Part shown: positions 10,221 through 64,000 of the stretch, in pieces
Layout of the letters: each line of letters starts with the position of its first letter
How positions within the stretch are numbered: position 1 is the first letter of the stretch
Translations under genes and position numbers: made by a program
Assembly: GCA_020086605.1 (NCBI GenBank)
Contig: JACBWW010000038.1
Coordinates: forward strand, 4,673,074-4,737,073
Length of the DNA: 64,000 bases
From: Lanius collurio
Taxonomy: Eukaryota; Chordata; Aves; Passeriformes; Laniidae
Direction of reading: 5' to 3'
The notes under the pieces: generated by a model
The model's input: the letters and a program-made list of their open reading frames with translations, nothing else
Told to the model about the DNA's origin: nothing
The model's database searches: none

Positions 10221-13200
10221 TTTCAAAGAGTTTACTCTTCAAGATCTAATGTGTAAGACAGTTTATTTCTTCTTACATACATGAGGATTTTCCTGCCCTC
10301 TGCCAAAGGTATCTGAGTTCATTGTGATCTCTCATGTCTCTTCGTGGTACACAAGCAGATGTGAAATGCCCCAAGCAAGCTAGAGAAAGAAAAGAGCATT
10401 ACAATAATGTCATGTAATTTTTGTAAGTTTTGGGTGTTGTTTCTTGTGGGTGTCAAATATTCAGACACCAGAAAAGAGTTTTATACTTAAAGGAAGTGTT
10501 TCCACTTCCCTTCTTGGAGGGAATCAGTGTTCAGTGAGGCCTGGGGGGACCAGAGCTCTGATCCAGCTCATATCACTGCTGTGACATGGACTGCAGGTGA
10601 CATGTTGGCACAGGTGAAGATCTGTCCCAGTGTGCCTCCTCCTTCCTCCATTCCACGTCAGCTGTCAGCTCCTGTGGCAGTGAAACATGGGCAGAAAAGA
10701 ACTGTTTTTTTCTTAGGGTTGCCACAATATTTTTCCTTCTGTGGGTGCTTCCAGCAGCACAATTGTAAAAACAAAAAATGAAAGAGAAGTTGCCTGATAC
10801 TAAATTGCCTTGCAAAAAAAAAAAAAAATAAACTCTGAGATGCCTGGCCTGATTCTGATTTTCCAGTGTGAAATACATATCTTCGTTACTTTTATCCCTT
10901 TCCTTTTAGTCCAGGGTTACCCCCTAGGCAGTTGTTTTTCCTTGTCTCTGGTGGAAGGCCTAGCAGCACCCAGCAGAGCACCATATTGTACTGACAGCAT
11001 TAAGTACTGGGTGTTCAGAGGGCACTGGTTTTGTCTACTCCATCACTTGGTGTGTATCATGTACGTATTTGGGGTTGTAGCTGCAGAGGTGTGTGTAAAT
11101 CTCTGCAGTACTGGATGCTGGTGCCCAGGCCTCTGTAGTGAGCACACCACTGGTTTACAACTGTAATTCCCTCTCCTCAGATTTTCCCCACGGCTGGGGT
11201 TCGGTGTTCACTTGAGGTCAGGATGGTTACTGTTGGAGGCTTTTATTTCTCCTGACAGAGTGGTTTTCTTCTCAGGGGAAGGATCCATCCATAACTTCTT
11301 TGAAATTTTACCAAGGAAGGGATAAGACAAAGCTCTGCAAAACAGAGGGTGATGAGAATAAAGTGTACTGGTGGTTGCTATTACTGCTTCTCTACTGTCA
11401 CAGAAACACTTGGATTGGGAAGGACTCCTGGGCACCATCTCACCTCCAGTCCTTTCTATTGGGTGGCCCCTTCTCAGCAGCTCTCTTCCCTCTCAGTTCC
11501 TGTGGATGGGCTTCCAGATCACCATCCTCCCACTTCCTCTTGTGTTCCCCATGGCATGTGGGAAGAACTGGGGTGCACCATGTGCCTGGGGCTCCCTTCC
11601 CCGTTGACTGGGACTGATTTCCTTGGGCACCCCTGGTAGCCAAGGTGCTGCTTCATAAGGATGAAGAGATAGAGAGATTTGCTGCAAAGCTTTGGACCCA
11701 AGAAGAGACACTCTCCATAGTTGGTGTATCCATATTGCTGCCAAGCTTAGAATATGATGCTGGAGCAGGTAGAATCACTGTTCTCCACTCAGCCTGTGTG
11801 CACAGGACATCCTCTGGATCTTTGGAGACCTCACTAGATCACTGCAGATGGCTTCCAGCACCACTGCTCCTCAGATAACTGAATGCCTTTTATCTTCACG
11901 ATTCAAGTTTCCAGGGGAGTTCACAAGACCATCCTCACACTTGAGCCTTCTCCAGAGGCTGCAAGCTGCTGCTTCTTTTCCAATTTCTCTCTCAGTTCTT
12001 TGGTTCCTAGCAAGAGATCCCAGCTGCTGGGCTTCCTTGCCTTCCAGCTGCTGGCTGTCAGTCCCATAATCCCAGCACTGGATCAGCCAGGCAGCAATCC
12101 CCCCACCTGGCTGGTGGCTGAAATCTTCCCATGTCTCAAAGCTCTGAGGAGGTCAGGCAGTTTCTGCATCCTGTCTCAATTCACTCTCCTTCCTCCAGTT
12201 TACTTAAGAACCGACATCTCAATCAAACCTTTCCTCTTCTTCCTCTTTCTTCACTGATCAACGATACAGACTCATTGTTTCCCTTGTCCAGTTTCTTTTT
12301 CACTCCTGGGGCAATTCCTGTAGCTGCTGCTGTTCGAGTCCTGCCTCAAACCCAGCCCTCTCAGCACTGAACTGAGGCTAAGCAGGCACAGGCCAGGCCC
12401 CAGTACGGGGCAAAAGCTGCTGGGTTTCACTGGGGTAGGACAAGGCCCCCCTCTATCAGTGACGCACCAGTTTGCCAGGGCTGTTGCCTGTTCTGTAAAG
12501 TCTCAAGGCTCTGGGAGGTGATACCTGTCCTAAGAACCTGCCCAAATCCCTCCACACCCTTGCCAGCCAGGGAACAGCCATCTCAGGGTGTGTTTCAGTG
12601 TTGCCTCACCTTCTTACATCATGATGACACCAGATTCCACCAACCTCATTTTGTGCCAACAGTATTAATTAGTAGCATTAACAGGTCATGTAAACATGAA
12701 CAAGGACCTCTGGAACCTGCACAATCATCCACATAAATCCAGAGTGGGGACAGGGAGATGTGGAGACAAGACAGCTCCCACAGCACAGCAAGGCCATCCA
12801 TGCCAGGACAAAGCCCAGAGCCATTGTTTGTACTAACTCATTCCCAGTTCCAGCCTTACAAAGGGATAAGCAGTGCAGCCAGCAAACTCCCTGACTCCCA
12901 CAGGAGGCTGCACTGCTGTAGCAATAGCACACTGGATACAAAGCTGCCCTTCTCCATGTCCCATGTTGGGTGCCAAAAAGTACCATGGAAGGTGGACCTT
13001 GGGTGGACATCAGGTGCCCACCAAGCTGCTCTATCCCTGCCCTCCTTGGCAGGGTGGGGGCAGGTGGGAGAAAACAAAATGAAAAAAGCCCCAAAACCTG
13101 GTCAAGATAAAGGTAGTTAATAAAGAGTGTTACCAACCCTTTTCAAGTGCCAGTAGAGAGCCCAGCACTGTGGGGAAATGAGCTCCATCTCAGCCAGGCC

Positions 13201-16200
13201 CAATAAACACTTCTAAGTTTTCTATCTGGTTGCTAAGCCTCCTGCTGCCTGTGGCAGCTCTGCAGGCAACCAGCTCCACTGTATCCCCCAGGGACTGGCA
13301 AGATCCTCCTGCTCAGCAGAGCTCCTTCAGCTTGAGGACAAAGAGCAAATTGTCCTAACAACGGCAGCTGCCTGTCAGAGAGGTTCATTATTCCAGGACA
13401 GTGAAGGATCTCATGCTTCGAATGAAACAGAATGGAATGTTTGCTCTCTAGCTCACTGTCTTTCCTGTGCATCTGAGGTTTCAACAAAAAGAGTATTTTC
13501 TGTTCATTACAGACTGAACCAAACATTAAGGGTGACCTGGTGAGCAAACTGTAAAAAATGTTCACTTTTTTCCTACCTTTTAGGGGGTGGATTCTGAACT
13601 CCATTGGATTTGGTAAGAATATTTTCTTGCCTGAACACCTCCCCAGAGCAGTGGAATCTCCCTCTGTACAAGCACTGCAGAAGGGTGGGCTGTGAGTGCA
13701 GAAAGGCAAGAAGTCTGTCCAGCTAAGTACCCACTTCTACTGTCAGGATGTGGAAGGCACTGGGGGCCTCATGTTGCTGGAGGATTTACTAGGAGAGGTG
13801 TTGGGACTGCAGATGGATTTCCAACTTAAGTCTCTCCACCACCTGGAAAGGGTGGAAGGGTCATGCTTTATAGAGGGAAATCACAAAAAATGTCATTTGC
13901 AGCCTGTATTTAGGAGAGCTGGTCTCTCTGGATGATGAATGTAGTGGAAGAGACTGAAATGGGGGGGAGATCCAGTAATTCATTTAATACAGACCTTCAT
14001 TACAGTCAGTCCCTTTGGGCTGAAACACTCAGGGCTGGAGAGTAATGCTGGAGCAGCTGAGAATGGGGGTGTGGAGAGAAATCAGCAATATCACTGCTTT
14101 TTACATATTTGGAAATTGTGAGGAGCTTAGACTCACTACAGGATTTCTGCTGAGTTTCTGATCCAAGGATCAGGGTTCCATGAGCCACATTTTCTGTCCC
14201 AGCAGGTGGATGTGCTGTGGTGAGACTTAGGGATTTTTAACTAAGGGAGAAGCACAAAACAACAGCTACCAGTGAAACGGGTTTAATAATTACTAAATTC
14301 TTAAACACCTGCAGTTGGGCACTGCCAGGTCAATGCTCACTCACCCAAGAAGCTGACTGCATGGTACAGCAACACTCTGGGTATTCCTTGGTTCCAAACC
14401 ACTGTTCTGAATGCAGAGATACCCAGGTGCCCTCTTGACCTGGGGTATGGGGTGCTTGGGCAGTGGTGCCTGTCATAACTTTCTTACAGACTTCAGTGCA
14501 ATTATGTATATTTGCTACATGCTTTGCCTTAGGGCTGTGTGTAATTCCTGTGGTTTGATGTTTATCTTTGGTGTAATCAGTGTTCAACTTTCATCTACTA
14601 TGAAATTTTACAGAGGTGTCCACTTTGCCTTTTTTTTTTCTTGCTTTAAAAATGTTTTCTTATCTTCATTAACTCAAAGCTACAGTAGAGCAGCTAAGTC
14701 TGTACTGGAATGCTTACAAGATCTTTCAATAAAGAATTGGCTTCTAGGAGCTGTGTCACTACAAATGGATTTTTCTTCTTCCACTGTATTGCCAACTATC
14801 AGAAAAGCTGCAGCTTCTCAAGCTGTGTCACAACTGCCCTGTTAGCCCTGGGCCTCAGTCCTTGCCATAAAAAGTTTCTGATAACCAAGGCTTTGCCTAC
14901 AAAGACATTCTCCAGTGATAACTGGGGCAAAGTACCTCCTGTCTCTGGGCTTTGCTGCACCAGGGTGACATGTTCTAACTTGCTATCTTTGTCTGCCTGG
15001 GTGGCTGTCATGGTGAACAATGCCATCCTGTGACACAGTGCAAAGAAACAAATTGGGTCTCTGCAGGAAAATGTATTTTTGCTTCTGCATGAATTCAATG
15101 CTGTTCTGTAACACTTGAAGAAATTACAAGGAAAAAAAAAAGAGCCGTGGGTTTTAACTCATCTGCAGAAATAACCCTGAGATCACTGGTATTTTTAACT
15201 AATACAGCTTTTCCCAGATGGGCTCAAAGCAATTTTACTCTCTCTCCCTTGAAAGCAGCGGCCTTGACTTCCATGAGGTCTTAGCAGCTTCCTACAGCTG
15301 AGCCCCAGCACTTCTTTTCAGGAACAGAGTCCTTTTTTGTTCTCTTTTTTTGCCAGTCCATGTCTCAGCTCAGTTCAAGATCAGCTCTTGGATAAATACA
15401 CATAGCCCATGGCAGTCTTGTAATCACTGCTCAGATGGCTGAATTCTGAGAGCTTGGGTGGTGTGTTGAGAAACCTGCTGGACAGCTCTGCCTTTCACAG
15501 GAGCTGTGAAATAGCTCCCAGGTTTCTCTGCAGTTGGAACATTGATCCTGTAATGAGCATCCCTGTGAGCTGCTGCTTTGTGAGAGAGGAGCGGCCGAGC
15601 ACCAGCAGCACCACGGTGGTTCCCTCCCCAGCTTCAAGATGGTCGGGGCAGAGCAGCCAACTTTGAGGAGAGCAGTCCTTGCTGTCACCTGGGTGCTCAG
15701 AGAAGCTGCCCCTGGGAAGGGCTGGAAGTTCTTCCCGGAGCTCCTGTCAGCACCACCCTCCCCACCTCACCTGCAGAGGATTTTCATCACTGCTGCAGGG
15801 CAAGAGCCTTGCTACACATCCTCCCTACTTCAGTATTTACACTGAAACATTGCTGCCCAGAAGTTGTCCATGCTCCTGCCCAGCTCCTTCACCAGGGGCT
15901 CTGGTGCCCTCCTTCAGCAGGCAGGATTGCATCTAGGTTCATCCGTAACCAAGTTTTGGTCCCCTTTGCTGTTTTTTGGAGGGCCAGCCAGGAATTCCTT
16001 AGAAACACACATGCACTTTATGCATCACAGAACACTGGGCCTGAAAAGCAGCTCAATCTCACCTTTCTGAACTGGGTTACTGCACCTGTCATGAGAGACA
16101 ATTTGGTCACAGCAAATTTGGCACAAATTTGGTTTTACCTGCTAAATGGAATGCCTGGCCCTGGGTGGTGCTTCTGCCTGGCATGCACTGTGGTGGAGCC

Positions 16201-16764
16201 AGAGCCAGAAGCTGGCAGCACTTGCAAGGAGCTGCCCTGTCACTCAACAATTGCTTTGTTTCACTCCAAAACTGGCTGCTGGCCCAGCCGATGCCCGTTG
16301 GGATTTTACAGTTCCAACACTGACCTTAAGAGCTGCCACAAATTTCACCATTCTCTTCTTCTCCCAGACCCAGCTGTAGTGCAGGAAGCTCCCAAGAGCT
16401 ATGGATTTCCTCATCAGTCACCCTTTTGTTAATCTGAACAGAAAGGAGCCAAACCAACTCTTCCAAAGCCTGATCTGCAACAGGGACTCCAGTGTTAATG
16501 AGTCCCTTGACTTAATGTCAACACTGAAGCCTGTGCTCCATGGGGCAGGGCTGGGATTGAACTTTCCCGATCAAAAAGTCCATCAGGATTGTGGGCTCCA
16601 CCACTTCCCAATGCTTGTTCCTCTGCTCTCCACCACACTGGGAAAATAAGCCTGAAATACTGCAAATAGTAAATGACCCAGNCATTAGTTACCACTCCCG
16701 AGTTAAAAACATTTGTTCAGCTGCAAATGTTGTCTCTTTCCAACAAATGCAAAACAGCTTTTTG
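10221..16764. other. Intergenic region between PPM1K and WDFY3
   Basis: About 6.5 kb separates the two convergent genes. The part from about 11380 to 12370 is pyrimidine-rich on the + strand. An ERV-like fragment lies at 12955-13135. The long open frames here (for example 207 codons at 15809-16432) have no recognisable domain, no supporting splice structure and biased low-complexity composition, so I do not call them genes. Base 16682 is an N. Confidence 0.75.
12955..13135. mobile_element. Degraded avian endogenous-retrovirus-like fragment
   Basis: The stretch from the TTGGGTGCCA block (about 12966) through CTCTATCCCTGCCCTCCT to the GTCAAGATAAAGG block (about 13101) resembles, block by block, a very common avian ERV-derived repeat as I remember it. 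No open retroviral frame, paired LTR or target duplication is visible, so it is a short non-functional relic. The edges are uncertain and the neighbouring 12700-12955 could belong to it. Confidence 0.5.
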
Positions 16765-19700
16765 GTGGTAAATAGCAGGTATTTATTTGAAATGAAAAAA
16801 AAATACTTCAGTACCTGAACTATTGCATTTAATCATGTATTGTTGTAATTGTGTTACTCTACCTTTTTGCATTGGAGACAAATATACAATGAACATTCAG
16901 ATATCACAGATTGCACACTAGATAGTAAATCGTCAGGCCTTTTACGTAACCACCAAAAAACAGATATTGGATTCTGCAATATAGTACAAAATTCCACACT
17001 CCAGTCTTAGCCAGTTATCTTCAATTTACTCCTGATGCTGTACAAATAAATGGCCATTTAACTAGGGCTTACAAGTTAATAACAGGACAAAAAAAATATA
17101 CATTGCACTGACACAAAAAGTCAGCTGTGTTAATAGTCATGCAACAAGTAACCAAACTTGCTGAAATTAAAAATACTTTCTAAAAACAGTTTTAACTGCA
17201 TAAGTATTTTATACACAGTTCATTTACTGAAACAAAAGGAGTCTTTAAATGATACAAAGCAAATATAAGTTTCTACCAATTTTATACATAAGAAAGTGCA
17301 AAATAACTTATCTAAAGTGTTTTGCTATTGAACTGATGAATGTTGGCTGCAGGCAGCCAACCCCCTCTTAAAAGCATGACATTACAGTTGCACACTACAT
17401 ACAAATGTTAGGAGTACATGAATAAGTTTACTACAAAGAACAAGGCAGGAGAAGACATGTGAGGTACTTGCAGAGAATACAGTCTACTAATGTTAGTGTA
17501 CATGAGTATATTTTTGCTCAACAGATTTTTACATGGAAAACAAAGCAAGTATTTGCATTAGAAGCTCGAATGAAATGGAAAAAAACCCCACTCCCATGTG
17601 AACACCACAGTTGCCCACAGCACCAGCTGCCAGAGGAAATACGAGCAGGTGTGTTTGTCCCCCTTTGCCTCCAACAATCAAAAATGTGTTTTTTTGGGAA
17701 CAGAATTAAGTCAGAGGGCTGTGGTGGTTTGCTTGCGAAATGTAAACAGGGCCTAGCCTGCATACTGCAGAATTTGTAAAGAATAAAGATTTCTTTAGTG
17801 CACTGCCAAACGCTGCAGGCACAGAACACCCCTGCAACGCGTCTCTGTGGCCTACAGCCCCCTGTCCCCACGACCCCACAGCAGGACTGTGTCCTTGCTT
17901 CAGTGTTGGATCACATCAGTGTTGTTGTCATAGCTTTGCTTGTATTAGGGTTTAATGGTGTGGCTGTACAGGTTGCAGTCCACAGAAAAGGCAGCTTCCT
18001 TAAATTTGGGGATGATTTGGAAATCTGGAGGCAAGGGGAGGAAAACTGTGGACTCAAAGGCATCTAAGAGTTGTTAAAATAGCCTTTTCTTCAAACAGAA
18101 AACATTAAGGCCACTAGCCTGTCTTCTGAACTATGCTGGTTTTGCATCATTTTGGGAAGGGTGAAGGCAACGTTAGAGAGAACAGCTGAACACAGAAATT
18201 CCAGTGCTCCGCACATGCTTACTGAGGACCTCTTCCTGTTTTTAGGGTCAAATCTATCAGGCAGCCAGTAAGTCAGTGTGGCTACTTGACCATCACTCTT
18301 TGGATCCAAAATTTGGGTCAGCTAAGCTCAACAAACCTGTATTTACTTAACAGTGTGCAAGGGCTCTAGAGAAGCCTTTCTGTTCATTTGGGGACCTAGT
18401 ATACATACCAAAACAGGAATATATCTCATTTTACAGACCAGCACATACATATTAAACAAACAAGTATCAAAATACATATTTAACCTTCAGTGCATAAACA
18501 TGTGATACCAGGGTAAATAGTAAGTGGTCAGAATTAACGAATTATTCACCGCTAAAAGCTCAAATCAAGAGAAGACAGGGGTGCCCCTGCAGTGCCGGGG
18601 ACCCTCTGGAAGGAGCTCACCCCAACACAGAGGGTCTGGCATTTTTGATGGTGCAATTCCAACGACAGTGCTGGTTTTGAGGATTTGCCATCCCAGGGTC
18701 AGAGCCTGCCAAGTCATTCCACATGACGGATAATCTCATCCCTGAGAGTGACAACATTCACTCAAATACTATCAGAGCCACCTGCCTTCTGTTGGTCTGG
18801 GTCATATCCTTACCTCTATTTAAAAGAATCCATTGTGAATATACCTTGCTCTAGATCAGTTTGTCACCCATTTACAAAATATATACACATATGTTAAAAA
18901 ACAAAACCAAACCGACCACCAGCCTGCCTGCTGCCCTCCCTCTCCCCCCTCACCCAAACAAAAACCCACTGGCAAGACCTCATGCAGAAATTAAGTCCAT
19001 GGGCCTATCCAATGCACGTGCTCCAATCCCAGTGGATATCAGTGTCTCTACTTCATCCCACATGTAGTGCAAAATAAATGACAGAGTAGTAAAAAAATAC
19101 TGCAATTAAATTCATATTGAAACTTAAAAACCATAATGGAAATCTACTGCTGTCCTCAAGCTGATGGTGTGTGCTGAAAGACAAAGAGAGCTCCAAGGAG
19201 CATTTCTGACATGACCAAGATCACCCTGTTTTAGAGCAATGCCTGTTGTTCCAAAAGTTGGGGTTTTTTTGCGAAGAAGCTACGGGACAACAGCGGTTAA
19301 ATTTTATGCACAAGGAATTCATTCTGTACCTATATGTAAAAGCCAATTGCTATTGACTAAAGAAGGTAAAAGCTGGTTCTTGCACTGCATGAATCAGCTG
19401 CTAATGAACAGTAAGTAATTAACAAAACTGCAGCTCTGACGTATGTATAAAAGAGGCCATATTAAATATGAACAACACTGAGGTGGTAAATAGTTTGGTA
19501 TAAAATGCAACACAAGTGTACAATTTAGTTCCTGGTTATCTTACAGCTAGAATAAAATACTCCAAGTTCCTGTTCTCAAAAATGTTTTCTTTTGAAAAAA
19601 TCCATGTAATTCTATGAATAGCCTCACTTAAATTAAGATACCGTGGGCAACTGAAAGAACAAACATGCACAGACTGGATTTTTAACAGAAATACACATAA

Positions 19701-20263
19701 TGCCTTCGAGTTTTCTGTTTTTCTTTTTTTTTTTTAAACATTCGTATTTAAATTGATAAATGAGATAAAGATGCCACGCAAAGTACAGTGGTTAATCTGA
19801 AGTCCCATGTAACAGGCAGTTAAGTTCATATTTAGATAAAAAGGCCGTTATACCTATTTACAATATACACAGTCGCTTGCGAAGAAGGCAGATTTACAAC
19901 TATCTTCTAAAAAGCCTTGCCCTCCCCTCCCCCCGGTTAAGATGACTAACTCTACAAAAACAAGACAAGAAGGGGTGTTTAGGGTAAGTGAGGATTTTCT
20001 CGACAGCCACGTCAGCATGGGTTTTAGGGGCTGCCAGTTCTGTTGGATTTGTGGTTATTTGTCTTCCTGGGCCTTGCTCTTCATTTTGCTGTTCGCCTCG
20101 TCTGCCTTCTGTCAACACAAACCAATGCAATGATCCCTTTTTACTTTTAGTGCTTAGAACGCAGTATAAATGTAAGTGTAAACAGACAATATTCCAATCC
20201 CTTCTGATGCCCTCACTGGTTCCTGGAGTGACACTGGGGCCGGAGGAGATCTGCCAGCCCCCA
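16765..20263 (-). other. WDFY3: WDFY3 3' UTR
   Basis: About 3.5 kb of AT-rich non-coding sequence follows the WDFY3 stop codon in the same terminal exon. It ends at the only AATAAA I could find on the - strand in this interval (16782-16787), with T/G-rich sequence beyond it. A 3' UTR of several kilobases fits WDFY3 in mammals. The frames at 19900-20298 and elsewhere in it are UTR read-through. Confidence 0.8.
16782..16787 (-). terminator. WDFY3: WDFY3 poly(A) signal
   Basis: AATAAA on the - strand (TTTATT as given). Cleavage would fall near 16765, followed on the - strand by GCTGTTTTGCATTTGTTG, a T/G-rich downstream element. Confidence 0.7.
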
Positions 20264-63575
<43,312 letters not shown>

Positions 63576-64000
63576 CTTGAACAAGTAAACAGAAAAGGAA
63601 TTAGTACCTGTGAGCACACAGCAATGTTGTCTAAGCACACAGGAGAACAGATGAAATGTCTGTATCCCTTTTGAGAAGGCCTTTAAAGCATGTCTGCTAG
63701 CTGGCACTCATGATGAAAGAGTTTGAAAGTGGCATTAGAGCTCATTACAAAAGCAGCATATCCAGGGCACTCTCCAGCTCATAAAACATCTGTTTATACC
63801 ACAGACAGGATCTAGGCCCTGAGGATTAGGTGCACACATGCACACACACAGCCCTGGCAGTCAGTCACTATTTACGTCAGCACATTCTCAAACAGCTGTG
63901 TTCCTGGACAGCAACGTGGACATGGGAGACTTAAATGGAGTAGGACAAGAGCACTGCATGCCCAAATGAGAGGTATTCTGGCACTGAAGAACAGTAACGT
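63576..64000 (-). other. WDFY3: WDFY3 intron at window edge
   Basis: Non-coding sequence preceding the first visible WDFY3 exon. The next exon toward the N terminus lies past base 64000. Confidence 0.7.

Noticed and set aside
12678..13136. 152-codon open frame on the - strand
   Set aside because: Overlaps the ERV-like relic and flanking sequence; no retroviral or cellular domain recognisable.
15809..16432. 207-codon open frame on the + strand in the intergenic region
   Set aside because: No domain or family resemblance, biased composition, no promoter, poly(A) or splice structure; overlapped by several other-frame ORFs of similar quality.

Overview
This is an ordinary stretch of a vertebrate nuclear genome, almost certainly a bird. 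It has large AT-rich introns with GT-AG splice sites, few transposons, and the 3' end of a CR1 (chicken repeat 1) LINE at about 59045-59338. A degraded fragment near 12955-13135 resembles a common avian endogenous-retrovirus repeat. No bacterial-type features (operons, CRISPR, IS elements) are present, and I found no previously undescribed system.

Layout: 1-7016 is intron. 7017-9378 carries the last four coding exons of PPM1K on the + strand, the mitochondrial PP2C-family phosphatase of branched-chain amino-acid catabolism, followed by a 3' UTR with several candidate poly(A) signals. About 10.2-16.76 kb is intergenic, with the ERV-like fragment and one ambiguous base (16682). From about 16765 to the right edge everything belongs to WDFY3 (ALFY) on the - strand: a 3.5 kb 3' UTR, then 43 coding exons running leftward from 63575 to the stop codon at 20264-20266. 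The first part of the gene lies beyond base 64000.

I joined the 43 WDFY3 exons by splice phase. They give 6267 nt, which is 2088 codons plus stop, with no frame break. This matches roughly the last 59% of the human protein (3526 aa from memory), including the complete PH-BEACH module, WD40 propeller, LC3/GABARAP-interacting FIFV motif and FYVE zinc finger. One 45-nt exon (49654-49698) is absent from the human protein as I remember it. It has the look of an alternatively spliced microexon under PTB-type control, and I rate it the most interesting item here.

The two genes have unrelated functions (mitochondrial amino-acid metabolism; selective autophagy of aggregates) and meet tail to tail. 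In human, as I recall, they lie on the same strand with several megabases and many genes between them. The junction is therefore either a lineage rearrangement or an assembly artefact.
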